Shown piece by piece: positions 18,494 to 30,506 of a stretch of 64,000 nucleotides of DNA; position 1 is the first letter of the stretch, and the number at the start of each line of letters is the position of its first letter. The DNA is taken from the NCBI RefSeq assembly GCF_012027425.1, contig NZ_SNUE01000001.1, forward strand, positions 124,001 through 188,000, in the 5' to 3' direction. Below the pieces are notes generated by a model. It was not told the origin of the DNA and did no database searches. It saw nothing but the letters and a program-made list of their open reading frames with translations. Source of the stretch: Thermococcus sp. MV5. GTDB lineage: Archaea; Methanobacteriota_B; Thermococci; Thermococcales; Thermococcaceae. Both the position numbers and the translations under genes were made by a program.

Positions 18494-19129
18494 TTAGTCT
18501 TCCCAAGTCCTCCGTTTGTAACCCTTTTTAATGCTCTGAAGAGCCACAATGAAGAAGATTGCAAAGGTTATGATATTGCTGAGCTGAGAAACGTCAATAA
18601 TATTCTCAAATGCCAAATACCCCGCTATAAAACTGAGAAGCCCAAGACCCACCTGAATTGCACTTAAGACTACCTCAAAGGTGCTTCTTTTAGTAAGTTT
18701 ACCTTCAACCATTTTCCTAAAGATTTCTTCTAGGGCTTCGTCCTTCTTAATCTGAAAGACTAGGAACTTATCCTTATTCTTGAAGCTAATCCTCTCTTCA
18801 CTTGGGACAAAATAAAACCACCGGTTCATCTCATCAGTGAGCTCAACCACATAGATCTTATATGCCTTTGCAAAGAGATTCTTGGCATTCATTAGTAGTG
18901 TATACTCATCAGGATTTACCACTCTATTAAATGTCTTTCCCTTAAAAAGCTCTTCAAGTTCTCTGGCCTTTTCGCTTATAAGCTGATCTTGCTTTACCTT
19001 AATAAGCACGTACACTATCTTCTTTTCCTTCTTGGGCTTTCTAACTTCTTTCCTCTTCTGAGGCTCTTTTCTTCTGGATCTTCTGGGGATTATAATTGGA
19101 CCTGGCGTAAACGGCATAAGCACTCCCAA
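18494..19129 (-). CDS. Tail-anchored membrane protein of unknown function (paralogue of previous gene)
   Basis: A 211-residue protein with a strongly basic, proline-rich N-terminus (about residues 10-38, RRSRRKEPQKRKEVRK), a mixed alpha/beta soluble region, and two hydrophobic segments near residues 153-170 and 178-197, ending basic. The soluble region parallels that of the downstream gene at 17781: INPDEY-type loop, YVVEL-type strand and FLVFQIKKDEALEEIF helix. The basic N-terminus, absent from the neighbour, could bind nucleic acid or ribosomes. No known family was recognised. Confidence 0.7.
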   Translation of the reverse strand: MGVLMPFTPGPIIIPRRSRRKEPQKRKEVRKPKKEKKIVYVLIKVKQDQLISEKARELEELFKGKTFNRVVNPDEYTLLMNAKNLFAKAYKIYVVELTDEMNRWFYFVPSEERISFKNKDKFLVFQIKKDEALEEIFRKMVEGKLTKRSTFEVVLSAIQVGLGLLSFIAGYLAFENIIDVSQLSNIITFAIFFIVALQSIKKGYKRRTWED

Positions 19130-19173
19130 TTAGTTTAATGCATCAATTCTTAAAAAGTTATTGAGAAAAAAGA

Positions 19174-21057
19174 TTAAGAGCTAAATTCTTGAATCTTCTT
19201 TCTTACGAGCTGGCTCACCAGCTTTCCATCAGCTTTGCCCCTAAGTTTTGCCATTGCTCTTCCCATGAGCATTCCCATAGCTCCCATGCCCTTGGCTTTT
19301 ACGACATTAAGATTCTCCCTGACTATCTCTTCGATTATCTTTTCGACCTCTTCCTCGCTTAAGAGAGTCAGTCTCTTCTCCTCAGCAACTTGGAGAGCTG
19401 TTTTCTCTGGATGTAAGGCAAGTTCTTTGAATATCTCCTCAAAAGCCTCCTTTGCAATCTTATTCTCAAGTAGCAACTTGAACGCATCTTTTATGTGCTT
19501 GTCGCTTATGTTTTCAATGGGTACTTCTTTCTTAAGGCCTTTAAGGACTACTACGAGAGTTGATGCTGCCAGAGATGGCTTAACTCCCATTCCTATTAAC
19601 TCCTCAAAGAGCTCATCTCTCTCATCATCAACTAATGTCTGTGCTAGGCTCTTATCGATGCCATACTCCTTAACATAGCGCCCCACTTTTGTCTGTGGGT
19701 ACTCAGGAAGATTTTCAAGGATTTCTCTCTTGATTTCCTCCCCAATAAATATTGGTGGTATATCAGTCTCCGGATACATTCTTGCCTTTCCAGGAAGTGG
19801 GCGCATGTATTGCGTATTTCCATCAGGCAATGCCCTCCTCGTCTCTTCTGGGACTCCTATTATAGCTTCTCTGGCCCTTTTAAGAACCTCTTTAAGAGCT
19901 TTCTTAGCAGTCTCTTCCTCCGCAGCTACTAAAACGAATGCATCTTGTTCTTCAAGACCAAGGGTTTCAATAATTTTATTTACCTCTTCCTGGCTTATAC
20001 CATAGTTAGGAAGCTCATCTATGTGGAAGATTCCCTTTACATATTTTTTAGCCCTATCTGCCATTTCCGTCCCCAATCTTCTCCCTGGTTGAAGTTCAGA
20101 TCCTATAAGGCCTCTGAATTTAGGAAGCTTAACTGCTATGACTTTACCTCCCTTTTTCAAGGCTCTTGCAATTATCTTTGAGCCAGTGTTGTTGAAAACC
20201 TCACTTACATCGTAAAACTCTTCTTTTATCTCTTCTTCATTCGCTCCCCTCTTTTGAAGCTCATCCCTAATTTTTAGGAGATTGATTTGCCTCTGCACCT
20301 CACGCTCTATGATGATTGGGATCATATCTAACTCCTGCACACCCTTTATCTCTATCCTAGCCCCACCCTTGATAGAAACATTGAGATCTTGTCTTATAGT
20401 TCCAAGGCCTCTCTTAACTTTTCTTGTGGCCCTGAGAGCATCTCCTATAAACTTGGCCACCGCTTTTGCCTGCTCCGGATGGTGGATATCTGGAGTAGTC
20501 GCAATCTCAATTAGGGGAATCCCCAAACGATCAAGCCTATAAACTGCTCTCTTATCTCCCTGTTCTATTATTCTACATGCATCCTCCTCAAGACAGATAG
20601 TAGGGATGCCGACGCTTCCCCAAGGAGTGTCTACTCTACCGTTCATTCCCACTATTGCAGTCCTTTGAAAACCAGAAACGTTGGAACCATCAATGACTAT
20701 TTTCCTCATGAAATGGACTTCATCTACTGGAATGGCATTCAAAAGATATGTTATTTGGATCGCCACTTCGAGAGCGTCTTCATCTGGCAAATGAGGAGGT
20801 TCTTCATCCATGTACACCAAATCACTGTACTTATAATTGCCCTCATAAACAAAGATCCTGCCTTTCTTAAATTCCTCTAACGCAGCTTGGTCAATTTCTC
20901 CAAGCTCACTCATAGTTGGTCTCAAGCGACGTTCAAATGTGAAACTAACATCCTCATGAAGCTCACTCGGCACAGGTGAAAAGAGCTTTTTTGTAGCAAG
21001 TTGCCTGTGAATCTCAAGACCAACTTTAAGACCAAGTTCTTTGTAGTCGAACCCCAT
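19174..21057 (-). CDS. gatE: Glutamyl-tRNA(Gln) amidotransferase subunit E
   Basis: GatE is the archaeal-specific subunit that phosphorylates and amidates misacylated Glu-tRNA-Gln to Gln-tRNA-Gln. From [20 protein letters not shown] the protein has 627 residues. It shows the GatB-like kinase core ([47 protein letters not shown]), an AspRS-like insert, and a C-terminal YqeY-like tail with [13 protein letters not shown]. It follows gatD, and the first codons overlap the gatD end if an upstream start is used. Together they make the GatDE complex. Confidence 0.95.
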   Translation of the reverse strand: MGFDYKELGLKVGLEIHRQLATKKLFSPVPSELHEDVSFTFERRLRPTMSELGEIDQAALEEFKKGRIFVYEGNYKYSDLVYMDEEPPHLPDEDALEVAIQITYLLNAIPVDEVHFMRKIVIDGSNVSGFQRTAIVGMNGRVDTPWGSVGIPTICLEEDACRIIEQGDKRAVYRLDRLGIPLIEIATTPDIHHPEQAKAVAKFIGDALRATRKVKRGLGTIRQDLNVSIKGGARIEIKGVQELDMIPIIIEREVQRQINLLKIRDELQKRGANEEEIKEEFYDVSEVFNNTGSKIIARALKKGGKVIAVKLPKFRGLIGSELQPGRRLGTEMADRAKKYVKGIFHIDELPNYGISQEEVNKIIETLGLEEQDAFVLVAAEEETAKKALKEVLKRAREAIIGVPEETRRALPDGNTQYMRPLPGKARMYPETDIPPIFIGEEIKREILENLPEYPQTKVGRYVKEYGIDKSLAQTLVDDERDELFEELIGMGVKPSLAASTLVVVLKGLKKEVPIENISDKHIKDAFKLLLENKIAKEAFEEIFKELALHPEKTALQVAEEKRLTLLSEEEVEKIIEEIVRENLNVVKAKGMGAMGMLMGRAMAKLRGKADGKLVSQLVRKKIQEFSS

Positions 21058-21062
21058 TTTTA

Positions 21063-22382
21063 TCACCTCAAGTAAGTGTCAAACCTTGTGTACGGTGTTA
21101 TTTCTCCACTATAATTTGTCAGCATCATTCTCTTAACTTCTTCAAGATCTTGTGTATGTCCAAGGACCCACATGAGCTTAACATAGGCTGTCTCCGGTAG
21201 CATGTCCTCACATGGGATGACTTTAGCCTTTAGAAGCTTTCTTCCTGTTGAATAAACATTAAGGTTAATCCTTCCATACAGACATTGACTTGTCATGCAG
21301 ACAGCAACTCCTTCTTCAGTTGCTCGCTTTATGCTCGGTATCATATCATTGGGAGTATGGCCAAGTCCTGTACCTTCTATTACAATCCCCTTGTAGCCCT
21401 TGTCAACAAGGAACTCTATGATTTCCCCGGTTACTCCAGGATAGACCTTTATTAGTGCTACCCTTTCCTCAATTTTGTCATCTACCCAAACCTCATTTTC
21501 ACTCCTTTTTCTATAATCATCCCTTAGATATTCTACCTTTCCATTACTCCATATCCTCGCTATTGGAACATCGTTTATACTTCTAAAAGCATCTCTCCTT
21601 GAGGTGTGCATCTTCCGTACTTTTGTTCCTCTATGGGCCAAACAATAAGTATCACCTGTTTCGCCATGCATTACCACCGCAACTTCTCCAAAATCTTCTA
21701 CAGCCATTCTCGTGGAGCAGATTAAATTCATTGCAGCGTCACTTGAAGGCCTATCACTGCTTCTCTGAGAGCCTACAAAGATCACAGGCTTGCCCAAATT
21801 CCTAAGCATGAAGCTTAAAGCTGCTGAAGAATAACCCATAGTGTCAGTTCCATGACCTATTATAACTCCATCCTCTCCACTGTTCAATGCTTTAGCAACT
21901 TCATAGGCCATTTTTTTCCAATATTCAGGTTTCATGTCTTCACTCATTATGTTGAAAAGAAGTTTTGGAGTTATGTTGGCTATCTCAAAAATCTCAGGTA
22001 CTGCTTTTGCAAGTTCTTCGGCAGTAAACGCCGCGTGTACTGCTCCAGTTTTGTAGTCAATCTTACTGGCTATTGTTCCACCGGTTCCGATTATGGCAAC
22101 ATTTGGAAGCCCTGGTTTCTTGGGAAGAACCTCTTTAAAAGAGATTTCTTCTCTTGGTTTGGCTTTTTCAAGAACCCTTACTTCGAGTATCTGGTCAATG
22201 AGAACACCAATGTTATATCCATTGTCCAACTTTATTGTAAGTGTTTCTCCCTTTGAGAGCTCATATGGAGGCATCACGATGCCCCTGTGTGTGATCATCG
22301 TATTATTCTCTTTCTCAACAACTTCAACATAATCGCCAATTGCTATCCCTTTCTCTTTCATAAAAACTTCAACTTTCCTCAT
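21063..22382 (-). CDS. gatD: Glutamyl-tRNA(Gln) amidotransferase subunit D
   Basis: GatD is the asparaginase-like glutaminase that supplies ammonia to GatE. The 439-residue protein has an N-terminal beta-barrel domain of about 75 residues and then an L-asparaginase I fold. Catalytic threonines lie in [12 protein letters not shown] and [16 protein letters not shown] (with the aspartate), and the C-terminal half has [13 protein letters not shown]. GatDE is found only in archaea, which is strong lineage evidence. It is the first gene of the gatD-gatE operon and has GGGGG before its ATG. Confidence 0.95.
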   Translation of the reverse strand: MRKVEVFMKEKGIAIGDYVEVVEKENNTMITHRGIVMPPYELSKGETLTIKLDNGYNIGVLIDQILEVRVLEKAKPREEISFKEVLPKKPGLPNVAIIGTGGTIASKIDYKTGAVHAAFTAEELAKAVPEIFEIANITPKLLFNIMSEDMKPEYWKKMAYEVAKALNSGEDGVIIGHGTDTMGYSSAALSFMLRNLGKPVIFVGSQRSSDRPSSDAAMNLICSTRMAVEDFGEVAVVMHGETGDTYCLAHRGTKVRKMHTSRRDAFRSINDVPIARIWSNGKVEYLRDDYRKRSENEVWVDDKIEERVALIKVYPGVTGEIIEFLVDKGYKGIVIEGTGLGHTPNDMIPSIKRATEEGVAVCMTSQCLYGRINLNVYSTGRKLLKAKVIPCEDMLPETAYVKLMWVLGHTQDLEEVKRMMLTNYSGEITPYTRFDTYLR

Positions 22383-22445
22383 GGTTAAACCCCCTTTTGA
22401 TGAATGTTAGCTAAAGAATGTTTGGGATACGGGATATAAACCTTG

Positions 22446-22739
22446 TTACCGGAGTTCAATTTTAAACCTTGGCTCCTCTATCCACTCTGATCTGCACTTT
22501 GGACACTTTCCCGGAGCTTTTATTTCTGCTTTAAACACAAAACCACATTTTCTACACTGGGCTGGTTGGATTAAAAGCACCTTCCCCTCACGCTTTACAA
22601 TATTGGCGATGACTTTTAGGTCTTCTAGTATAATCTTCTTGCTCCCTCTCCCTCTCATTTCAAGCATCAGCGCCAGTTCACTTACACTGTAATCTCTCTC
22701 TTCCAAAAGCTTTATTATCTTCTGTCTTCTCGTCATCAT
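22446..22739 (-). CDS. HTH/zinc-ribbon predicted transcriptional regulator
   Basis: A 97-residue protein with an N-terminal winged-helix-like region (RRQKIIKLLEERDYSVSELA) and a C-terminal zinc ribbon CRKCGFVF...CPKC. This matches the archaeal family of predicted regulators with an HTH fused to a zinc ribbon. Targets are unknown. It is divergent from pus10, with the two starts only tens of bases apart, so both promoters overlap and the protein might regulate either gene. Confidence 0.82.
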   Translation of the reverse strand: MMTRRQKIIKLLEERDYSVSELALMLEMRGRGSKKIILEDLKVIANIVKREGKVLLIQPAQCRKCGFVFKAEIKAPGKCPKCRSEWIEEPRFKIELR

Positions 22740-22784
22740 GATGGGGAGTTGGAAAAGAAATTAAAAAGGTTAAGGGTGAGCAAA

Positions 22785-23957
22785 GTGATAATCGAAAAAG
22801 CCGAAAAAATTCTTGAAAGATACAAGCTCTGCAATCACTGCCTTGGAAGGGCATTTGGACTTCTTGGAAAGGGAGATAACTATATGAGGGGAAAATCCAT
22901 AAGATTGGTTCTAAATATGGAGCGAGAAAGTAGAGGAGAAGCCCCTCTTCTAGAGCCCCAAAACTGTGAACTCTGCAATGATATCTTTAAAAAAGTCGAG
23001 GACTTGGCAAGATTGTGTTATAATAAAGTCTCAAAATTAGGATTAGAATTTGACACCTTTCTTGTGGGTTCAAGGATCCCCAGAGAAATTTTAGAGAAAG
23101 AGAATGAGATAATTGAGAGCTTTGAGTTAAAATATGCCGAACCTATTAACAGGGAATTAAATCGAGAGCTTGGGAAAATTCTTGAAGTTATTCTTCAAAA
23201 AACCGTGAATAAGAACAACCCCGATGTGGTTTTTATTGTTGATCCATACAACGAGACAGTGGAACTTCAGGTAAAACCCCTCTACATTTATGGAAGGTAT
23301 AGAAAGCTTGTAAGGGGAATCCCACAGACACCATTAAAGGGTTTTAAAGAGAGTGTTGCTTCGATAATATGCAAACCGTTTTCTAAAGCTGCAAAAGGGA
23401 AACCTATCTTTCATGGAGTAGGAAGAGAAGATGTCGACGTTAGAATGCTCGGAAATGGACGACCTTTTGTTGTCGAAATTAAAAAACCTGTGAAAAGGAG
23501 AATAAATCTTCAAGAAATTGCCAAGGAAATTAATAAGAGTGGAAAAGTGGAAGTTTTAGGTCTAAGGTTCATAAATAGGGAAGAAGCCGAAAAAATTCTC
23601 ACATCTAATCATAAAAAAGAATATGAAGCTCTAGTGTACGTCGAAGAGAGTGTCAGTGAAAAGGAAGTAGAAAAAGTAGTTAAAGCACTTAAAGATACTA
23701 TTATTCACCAGCGAACTCCAAGAAGAGTTTTGGGTAGAAGGGCAGATATTGTGAGAGTAAGAAAAGTTCATGAAATCACTGGCAACCTCATAGATGAAAA
23801 ACACTTTAAGCTTCGGTTAATAACCGATGGAGGACTTTACATAAAGGAATTAATTTCAGGAGATGATGGAAGAACAAGCCCCTCGGTGACGGAAATATTA
23901 GGAAAGAAATCATGGTGTGAAAAGCTTGACGTTCTGAATATCCTCGATGGAGAGTGA
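22785..23957 (+). CDS. pus10: tRNA pseudouridine synthase Pus10
   Basis: Pus10 makes pseudouridine 54 and 55 in archaeal tRNA, replacing TruB for tRNA. The protein has an N-terminal zinc/THUMP region with CNHCLGRAFG and CELCNDIF cysteine pairs, and a catalytic core with the aspartate in GREDVDVRMLGNGRPF, followed by RTPRRVLGRRADIVRVRKV. I prefer the GTG at 22785 (390 residues), since GGTGA lies five bases upstream; TTG 22749 abuts a ribosome-like site, and GTG 22776 is also possible. The start is therefore uncertain, the identity is not. Confidence 0.93.
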   Translation: MIIEKAEKILERYKLCNHCLGRAFGLLGKGDNYMRGKSIRLVLNMERESRGEAPLLEPQNCELCNDIFKKVEDLARLCYNKVSKLGLEFDTFLVGSRIPREILEKENEIIESFELKYAEPINRELNRELGKILEVILQKTVNKNNPDVVFIVDPYNETVELQVKPLYIYGRYRKLVRGIPQTPLKGFKESVASIICKPFSKAAKGKPIFHGVGREDVDVRMLGNGRPFVVEIKKPVKRRINLQEIAKEINKSGKVEVLGLRFINREEAEKILTSNHKKEYEALVYVEESVSEKEVEKVVKALKDTIIHQRTPRRVLGRRADIVRVRKVHEITGNLIDEKHFKLRLITDGGLYIKELISGDDGRTSPSVTEILGKKSWCEKLDVLNILDGE

Positions 23958-24080
23958 AAACTTTATAAATGGTAGCACACATGAGCTTATGGTATTGGGA
24001 AAGACCCTAAGTTGAGAAAAGATCGTTCCTAAGCGCGTGATTTGTTAAAACTCCTAAATAAGGTTTAAGAGGTGATTAGA

Positions 24081-24374
24081 ATGGTTCAAAAAGCCCATAC
24101 TATTAGAAGGAAAACTAGAGGTAAGCTTAGCAAATCACCAAGAAGGAGAGGACTCCCTCCGCTCACAAGATTCCTTCAAGAGTTTGAAGTTGGACAAAAA
24201 GTTCACATAGTTATTGAGCCAAGTTACCACAAAGGTATGCCAGACCCAAGATTTCATGGAAGAACAGGGACAGTAGTTGGCAAAAGAGGAGATGCCTACG
24301 TAGTTCAGCTCACAGATGGTGGTAAGGTAAAAACATTCTTCATTCACCCAGTTCATCTAAGGCCCCAGAAGTGA
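24081..24374 (+). CDS. rpl21e: 50S ribosomal protein L21e
   Basis: Archaeal/eukaryotic large-subunit protein of 97 residues. The highly basic N-terminus [16 protein letters not shown] and the SH3-like core [20 protein letters not shown] then [16 protein letters not shown] are diagnostic. The ATG at 24081 follows GAGGTGATT; the upstream in-frame codon lies within that ribosome site. A TATA-like CTTTATAAATGG near 23968 would leave an 80-base leader of no clear structure. The gene leads an operon with rpoF. Confidence 0.94.
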   Translation: MVQKAHTIRRKTRGKLSKSPRRRGLPPLTRFLQEFEVGQKVHIVIEPSYHKGMPDPRFHGRTGTVVGKRGDAYVVQLTDGGKVKTFFIHPVHLRPQK

Positions 24375-24379
24375 GGAGT

Positions 24380-24742
24380 ATGATAGGGCGCAAAAAGATA
24401 AAGGAAGAATACATTTCAATTCCAGAAGCGAAAGAGTTATTACTCAAAAGAAAAGAGGAAGGTGCCGAAGAAAACCCAGAGGAGCCCATATTTTACGAAG
24501 CAAGAACCAGCCTAGAACATGCAGAAAGATTTTCAAAAATTACAGCAGACAAAGCAAAAGAGCTGAAAAGCAAGCTCATAGGACTATTCGAATGGCTTGA
24601 CGAACGAATAGCTACGAAGCTTATTGACATAATGCCCAATGATTACTTTGACATGAAAATAATCTTTGCCAAAGAAGAACACATGCCTACAAAAGAAGAG
24701 GCAGAAAAAATACTCGAAATTCTAGACGAATATAGAGAATAG
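24380..24742 (+). CDS. rpoF: RNA polymerase subunit Rpo4 (RpoF)
   Basis: RpoF is the Rpb4-like subunit that forms the stalk of archaeal RNA polymerase with Rpo7 (RpoE) and helps open complex formation and elongation. The product of about 120 residues starts MIGRKKIKEEYISIPEAKE and ends with the HRDC-like helix EEAEKILEILDEYRE. The start is either ATG 24380 or GTG 24371, which overlaps the rpl21e stop; the ATG gives the family N-terminus. The rpl21e-rpoF-DUF655-rsmA order is common in Thermococcales. Confidence 0.92.
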   Translation: MIGRKKIKEEYISIPEAKELLLKRKEEGAEENPEEPIFYEARTSLEHAERFSKITADKAKELKSKLIGLFEWLDERIATKLIDIMPNDYFDMKIIFAKEEHMPTKEEAEKILEILDEYRE

Positions 24743-24820
24743 GCCTTTTCTCTCTTTTTTCATAACTTTCTCAAAAAGTATTAAAAACCCTTAGAGCGTA
24801 TATTCTTGGGGGGAGAGACA

Positions 24821-26810
<1,990 letters not shown>

Positions 26811-26891
26811 GTTATTCCCTTTCTTAATATTGGAATTCAAAATTTAAAAATATGGCGCTTAATTTTTAAACTCCATTCCGAACTTTTAAAC

Positions 26892-28637
26892 ATGATAATT
26901 GCCATAATTGACGGTTATACAGATGAACCAGCTGGCCTTGGTGTACCTCCTTATCTAGGAATCTACCCCCGATATGTTTATGGGGCTATAAAAAAGGCTA
27001 ATAAAAATGCTCAAGTTTTCTACCTTACTATAGATGATCTTCGTTTTACATATGAAGGAGATCAAGGGATAAAAACACGAAATAAAACTCCCAACGTATT
27101 AAAAACTAAGAAGATCCTAGAAAAAGCCGAGATTATTATTTACATCGGTGGCCTCCATACTCCGGGCAAGTACTTATCTGCAGTCCCATCCCAAGTAGAA
27201 GAAGTTGCAAAATTCATAAAACACCTTAAAGGCATTAAAATACTTGGCGGGCCAGCTTTTATGGGTTCTGCTCATGGAGGAGGAACAAAGATAAGCTCAA
27301 AAGAACTCATGCTTGCACAGACGATTTTTGATCACATAGTCTATGGCGATCTGGAAGCTTTTCTTTACGACTTCTTTAAAAACCCTAAAGAAGCCGACCC
27401 TCTTAGATTCAGAACTTATGACGAGCTTAAAGACTATGCTCTTCTGGGAGCTGAGGTTGTGAGACAATTTCCAGACTATCCTCATTTTGTGATAGTTGAA
27501 ATTGAGACCCAAAGGGGATGTTCAAAAGCTGCAGGTATTGGAGGATGTAGTTTCTGTACTGAGCCTGTGAGGTACAAAACAATTGAAGACAGACCCATCA
27601 AAGACATTATAGAGGAGATTCAAATCCTCTATAGTCTGGGAGTGAGACACTTTAGGATTGGGAGACAAAGCTGTATATTTTCCTATATGGCAAAACCCAA
27701 TGACAGAGTACCCATCCCAAATCCTAAGGCACTTGAAGAGCTATTTAGAGGAATTCGAGATGCAGCACCCCTGATAAAGACCCTCCATGTCGATAACGCA
27801 AATCCTGCTATAATAGCAAACTATCCCAAGGAAAGTATTAAGATAGCAAAGGCCCTCATAAAATATGGAACTCCCGGAAATGTTGTTGCCTTTGGACTTG
27901 AAACTGCTGATCCAAAAGTGGCAAAACTTAATAATCTAAATTCCACTCCAGAAGAAGCTTATGAAGCCGTTAAAATCCTAAATGATGTTGGAGCAAAAAG
28001 GGGCTATAATGGAATGCCATGGCTTTTACCCGGAATAAACATTCTATTTGGGTTGCCAGGAGAGACTAAAAAAACATACGAACTTACATATGAATTTTTG
28101 AAAAGAATACTTGATGATGGCCTCTTGGTGAGAAGAATTAACATTAGACAAGTAGTCGTCTTCCCCGGTACTCCCCTCTGGCATATGCGAGAAAAAATTA
28201 AGATTGAGAAGCACAAAAAGCTAATTCAGCACTATAAATACAAAATAAGACATGAGATAGACTATCCAATGCTCAAACGCTTAGTTCCTGTGGGTACGAT
28301 TTTGAGAGACGTTAGGGCAGAAGTTTTTGATAATGGTCTAACTTACGGCAGGCAGATAGGAAGTTACCCTCTCATAGTAGGAATTCCAAAGGAGATAGAA
28401 CTCAATAAGCTCTATAACGTGGTAATAGTTGGTCATGGATTTAGAAGCATAACGGGAATTCCGATTCCAGTTGATATCAATAAGGAAAGCTCCAAAGTAC
28501 TCAGTTATCTTCCAGGGCTCGGTAAGAAGAGGATAATTAGAATTCTCGCACAAAGACCCTTTAAGAACAAGGAAGAATTTCTAAAAATGTTAGATCCAAG
28601 AGAAAAGGAATTCTATGAAAAGATCACAAAGATCTAA
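26892..28637 (+). CDS. Radical SAM protein with B12-like N-terminus and C-terminal HhH (COG1031-type)
   Basis: A 581-residue archaeal Fe-S oxidoreductase family protein of unknown substrate. An N-terminal Rossmann-like domain (about 1-160) looks like the cobalamin-binding part of B12 radical SAM enzymes, though I see no DxHxxG. The radical SAM core starts near residue 210 with QRGCSKAAGIGGCSFCTEP, a CX8CX2C cluster motif instead of CX3CX2C. The C-terminus has a TRAM-like stretch and LSYLPGLGKKRIIRILAQRP, a helix-hairpin-helix. Those RNA-binding-like modules suggest a nucleic acid substrate. The start ATG follows a TTTAAA-rich promoter. Confidence 0.8.
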   Translation: MIIAIIDGYTDEPAGLGVPPYLGIYPRYVYGAIKKANKNAQVFYLTIDDLRFTYEGDQGIKTRNKTPNVLKTKKILEKAEIIIYIGGLHTPGKYLSAVPSQVEEVAKFIKHLKGIKILGGPAFMGSAHGGGTKISSKELMLAQTIFDHIVYGDLEAFLYDFFKNPKEADPLRFRTYDELKDYALLGAEVVRQFPDYPHFVIVEIETQRGCSKAAGIGGCSFCTEPVRYKTIEDRPIKDIIEEIQILYSLGVRHFRIGRQSCIFSYMAKPNDRVPIPNPKALEELFRGIRDAAPLIKTLHVDNANPAIIANYPKESIKIAKALIKYGTPGNVVAFGLETADPKVAKLNNLNSTPEEAYEAVKILNDVGAKRGYNGMPWLLPGINILFGLPGETKKTYELTYEFLKRILDDGLLVRRINIRQVVVFPGTPLWHMREKIKIEKHKKLIQHYKYKIRHEIDYPMLKRLVPVGTILRDVRAEVFDNGLTYGRQIGSYPLIVGIPKEIELNKLYNVVIVGHGFRSITGIPIPVDINKESSKVLSYLPGLGKKRIIRILAQRPFKNKEEFLKMLDPREKEFYEKITKI

Positions 28638-28711
28638 CAATTAAATTTAAACCAGAATTTTTCGATAACAAAACACAAAGTTAAAAAGAAGTTAAGAAAA
28701 GATTAAAGCCT

Positions 28712-30214
28712 TCAGTTTGACTCTATAAGGTCTATGAGCTCGTCAACTGCCTCTGCAGTCTTGGTGTAGTCTTGTCCTGCAGCGATTATGACGTAGTTGT
28801 CTGGGTCGTTTGGAAGTGGCTCAACGATTAATGCGTAGCCGTCTTCGTCCATGACGTCTTCTTTCCACTCTGCAACTTTCTCTTCGCCAAAGACCTCTTC
28901 GAGTTGTGCCCAGACCTTGTTGCTTACCCATCCACCAATGATGTAGAGGTCCTTGGTGTTGTCAGCAACGTTGAACTCTGCCAAGTCAACTTCGTAGTCG
29001 GGGAGTGCAACTGCGTATGGGTCTATTGATGGGATCATGTATTGGGTGTAGGTGTCAACAACTCTCTCTGTGTACCAGACAAGGCGGTAGTCAGTTCCGT
29101 CATCGGTTGTGAGGAACACGTCGAGATCAGCAAGTTCGAAGTCCTCACCAAAGTCAAGTGTTGCTGTACCGTTGAAGTAAACCCAGACTGACTCTCCTTC
29201 TCCTGTCCAGTTGAGCAACCAGTTGTCTACTACAACCTCTCCCTGCTCAACTTCTCCTGTAAGCCAGTAGTGACTCCAGTCAACATAGATGTATTGACTT
29301 CCAAGGACACCAAAGAATGTGTCACCAATATTTATGTGTACAAAGTCTTTAATTTTATCCTTCTTTAGTTCTTTAGTTACGTTTTCTAATCCAGTAACAC
29401 CATACTCAGTCTCTAGTTCATCCAGTGTCTTAATCACGTTGTTTCCATCTTCATCTACGTACACAAAGTAGTCAACGCTCTTGTTCATAATAACAAGGTC
29501 TGCTTGGTCAGCACCAGGACCCTTAATTTGGACTAGGGCTCTTGGTGGGGTTGTGAGTTCATAGTCAACAAAGGTTATCTCCCAACCTGTAATGTCAGCA
29601 ACTGGTACCCCAACCTCATAGGTTTGGAGTGGGTCTGAGGAGTCTGAGTCATAGAAGTAGGCTTCACCATCCAAGTATACAGGAGTGCCTGGGAACTCTG
29701 GGAATGGGCTTATATCTTGGCCAAAGTATATTACTATAGCGGGATTGTCTGTGGTACTATTAATCGTGAATATCTCTTCGGTATCGTTAGCATCTATTCT
29801 AGCCCAGTTGAACCAGATTGTGATGTTCTCTCCAGTAGGTTGGTCAGTGTTTGGAACCTCTATTGAGTATGGGAATGTTTCAAAGTCTGGAACATACATT
29901 GCTGCATTAAACCACCAATCAGTGTTGTCGGCATCCTCAAATGCCTCAGTCATGTGTGTATCTGTAGCTTTTACTTCTACCTCTGTTGATGTGATTGAGT
30001 CTTGGAAGAGTGCTAAGGCAAGCCTTGCAGCTGCTAATCCATCTTCTTTAACGTGGACGACTTGGCCGTCCACCTCTGCGGTTGTTGGGAAGGCAATTAC
30101 GGCTTTTTCAATATTAAGACCAGCATATGCATTCTCGGTTTGAGCTGCTACTGCTCCAAGGCCCCCTGCTACAAGGGCGCCGACACCCAGTGCAATTATT
30201 TTTCTTGCTTTCAT
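28712..30214 (-). CDS. S-layer protein (MJ0822-type family)
   Basis: A secreted, acidic 500-residue surface protein. From MKARKIIALGVGALVAGGLG there is a signal peptide with a likely cut after AVAA near residue 24. The mature part is rich in D, T, Y and W and has several NxS/T sites (NITI, NSTT, NVTK, NGTA). The C-terminal segment YVIIAAGQDYTKTAEAVDELI is typical of archaeal S-layer families, which start and end with conserved blocks. GGAGGTGTGAAG lies before the ATG, and a strong TATA promoter lies upstream, as expected for the most abundant cell-surface protein. Confidence 0.82.
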   Translation of the reverse strand: MKARKIIALGVGALVAGGLGAVAAQTENAYAGLNIEKAVIAFPTTAEVDGQVVHVKEDGLAAARLALALFQDSITSTEVEVKATDTHMTEAFEDADNTDWWFNAAMYVPDFETFPYSIEVPNTDQPTGENITIWFNWARIDANDTEEIFTINSTTDNPAIVIYFGQDISPFPEFPGTPVYLDGEAYFYDSDSSDPLQTYEVGVPVADITGWEITFVDYELTTPPRALVQIKGPGADQADLVIMNKSVDYFVYVDEDGNNVIKTLDELETEYGVTGLENVTKELKKDKIKDFVHINIGDTFFGVLGSQYIYVDWSHYWLTGEVEQGEVVVDNWLLNWTGEGESVWVYFNGTATLDFGEDFELADLDVFLTTDDGTDYRLVWYTERVVDTYTQYMIPSIDPYAVALPDYEVDLAEFNVADNTKDLYIIGGWVSNKVWAQLEEVFGEEKVAEWKEDVMDEDGYALIVEPLPNDPDNYVIIAAGQDYTKTAEAVDELIDLIESN

Positions 30215-30237
30215 ATCTTCACACCTCCAATACCTCG

Positions 30238-30306
30238 TAGGGGCTAAACCCCTAACTATGGCATTCTTCATTACCTATAGGTATCTTGGGGTTTATATAC
30301 TTTTCG
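30238..30306 (-). promoter_or_regulatory. S-layer gene promoter and 5' UTR hairpin
   Basis: On the minus strand a BRE/TATA element CGAAAAGTATATAAAC occupies about 30291-30306. Transcription should begin about 25 bases downstream, giving a leader of some 50 bases. That leader holds a perfect 6-bp stem, TAGGGG and CCCCTA, with a five-base loop at 30238-30254, just ahead of the GGAGGTG ribosome site. The hairpin may protect the mRNA end. Confidence 0.6.
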
Positions 30307-30506
30307 CTTTCAGACCCTTTCTAACGATTAAAAGAGCTCGCTCATTGCCGTAATGACCAAAAATGGCATTTACTTAATGCCTACACTCAATTCGCCTTTT
30401 GCCGATAATATCTTAACCAAAAATTAAGCGTTAATGGCCCATTAATCCCCTACTATGTAAAAGAATTTATAAACATTTCTGCTTTTAAAAATAAAGGATT
30501 CAGAAA
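30272..30506. other. Intergenic region upstream of the S-layer gene
   Basis: AT-rich spacer of about 235 bases. It contains the S-layer promoter at its left side. I see further TATA-like runs near 30468-30475 but no open frame or RNA gene with recognisable motifs. Confidence 0.4.
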
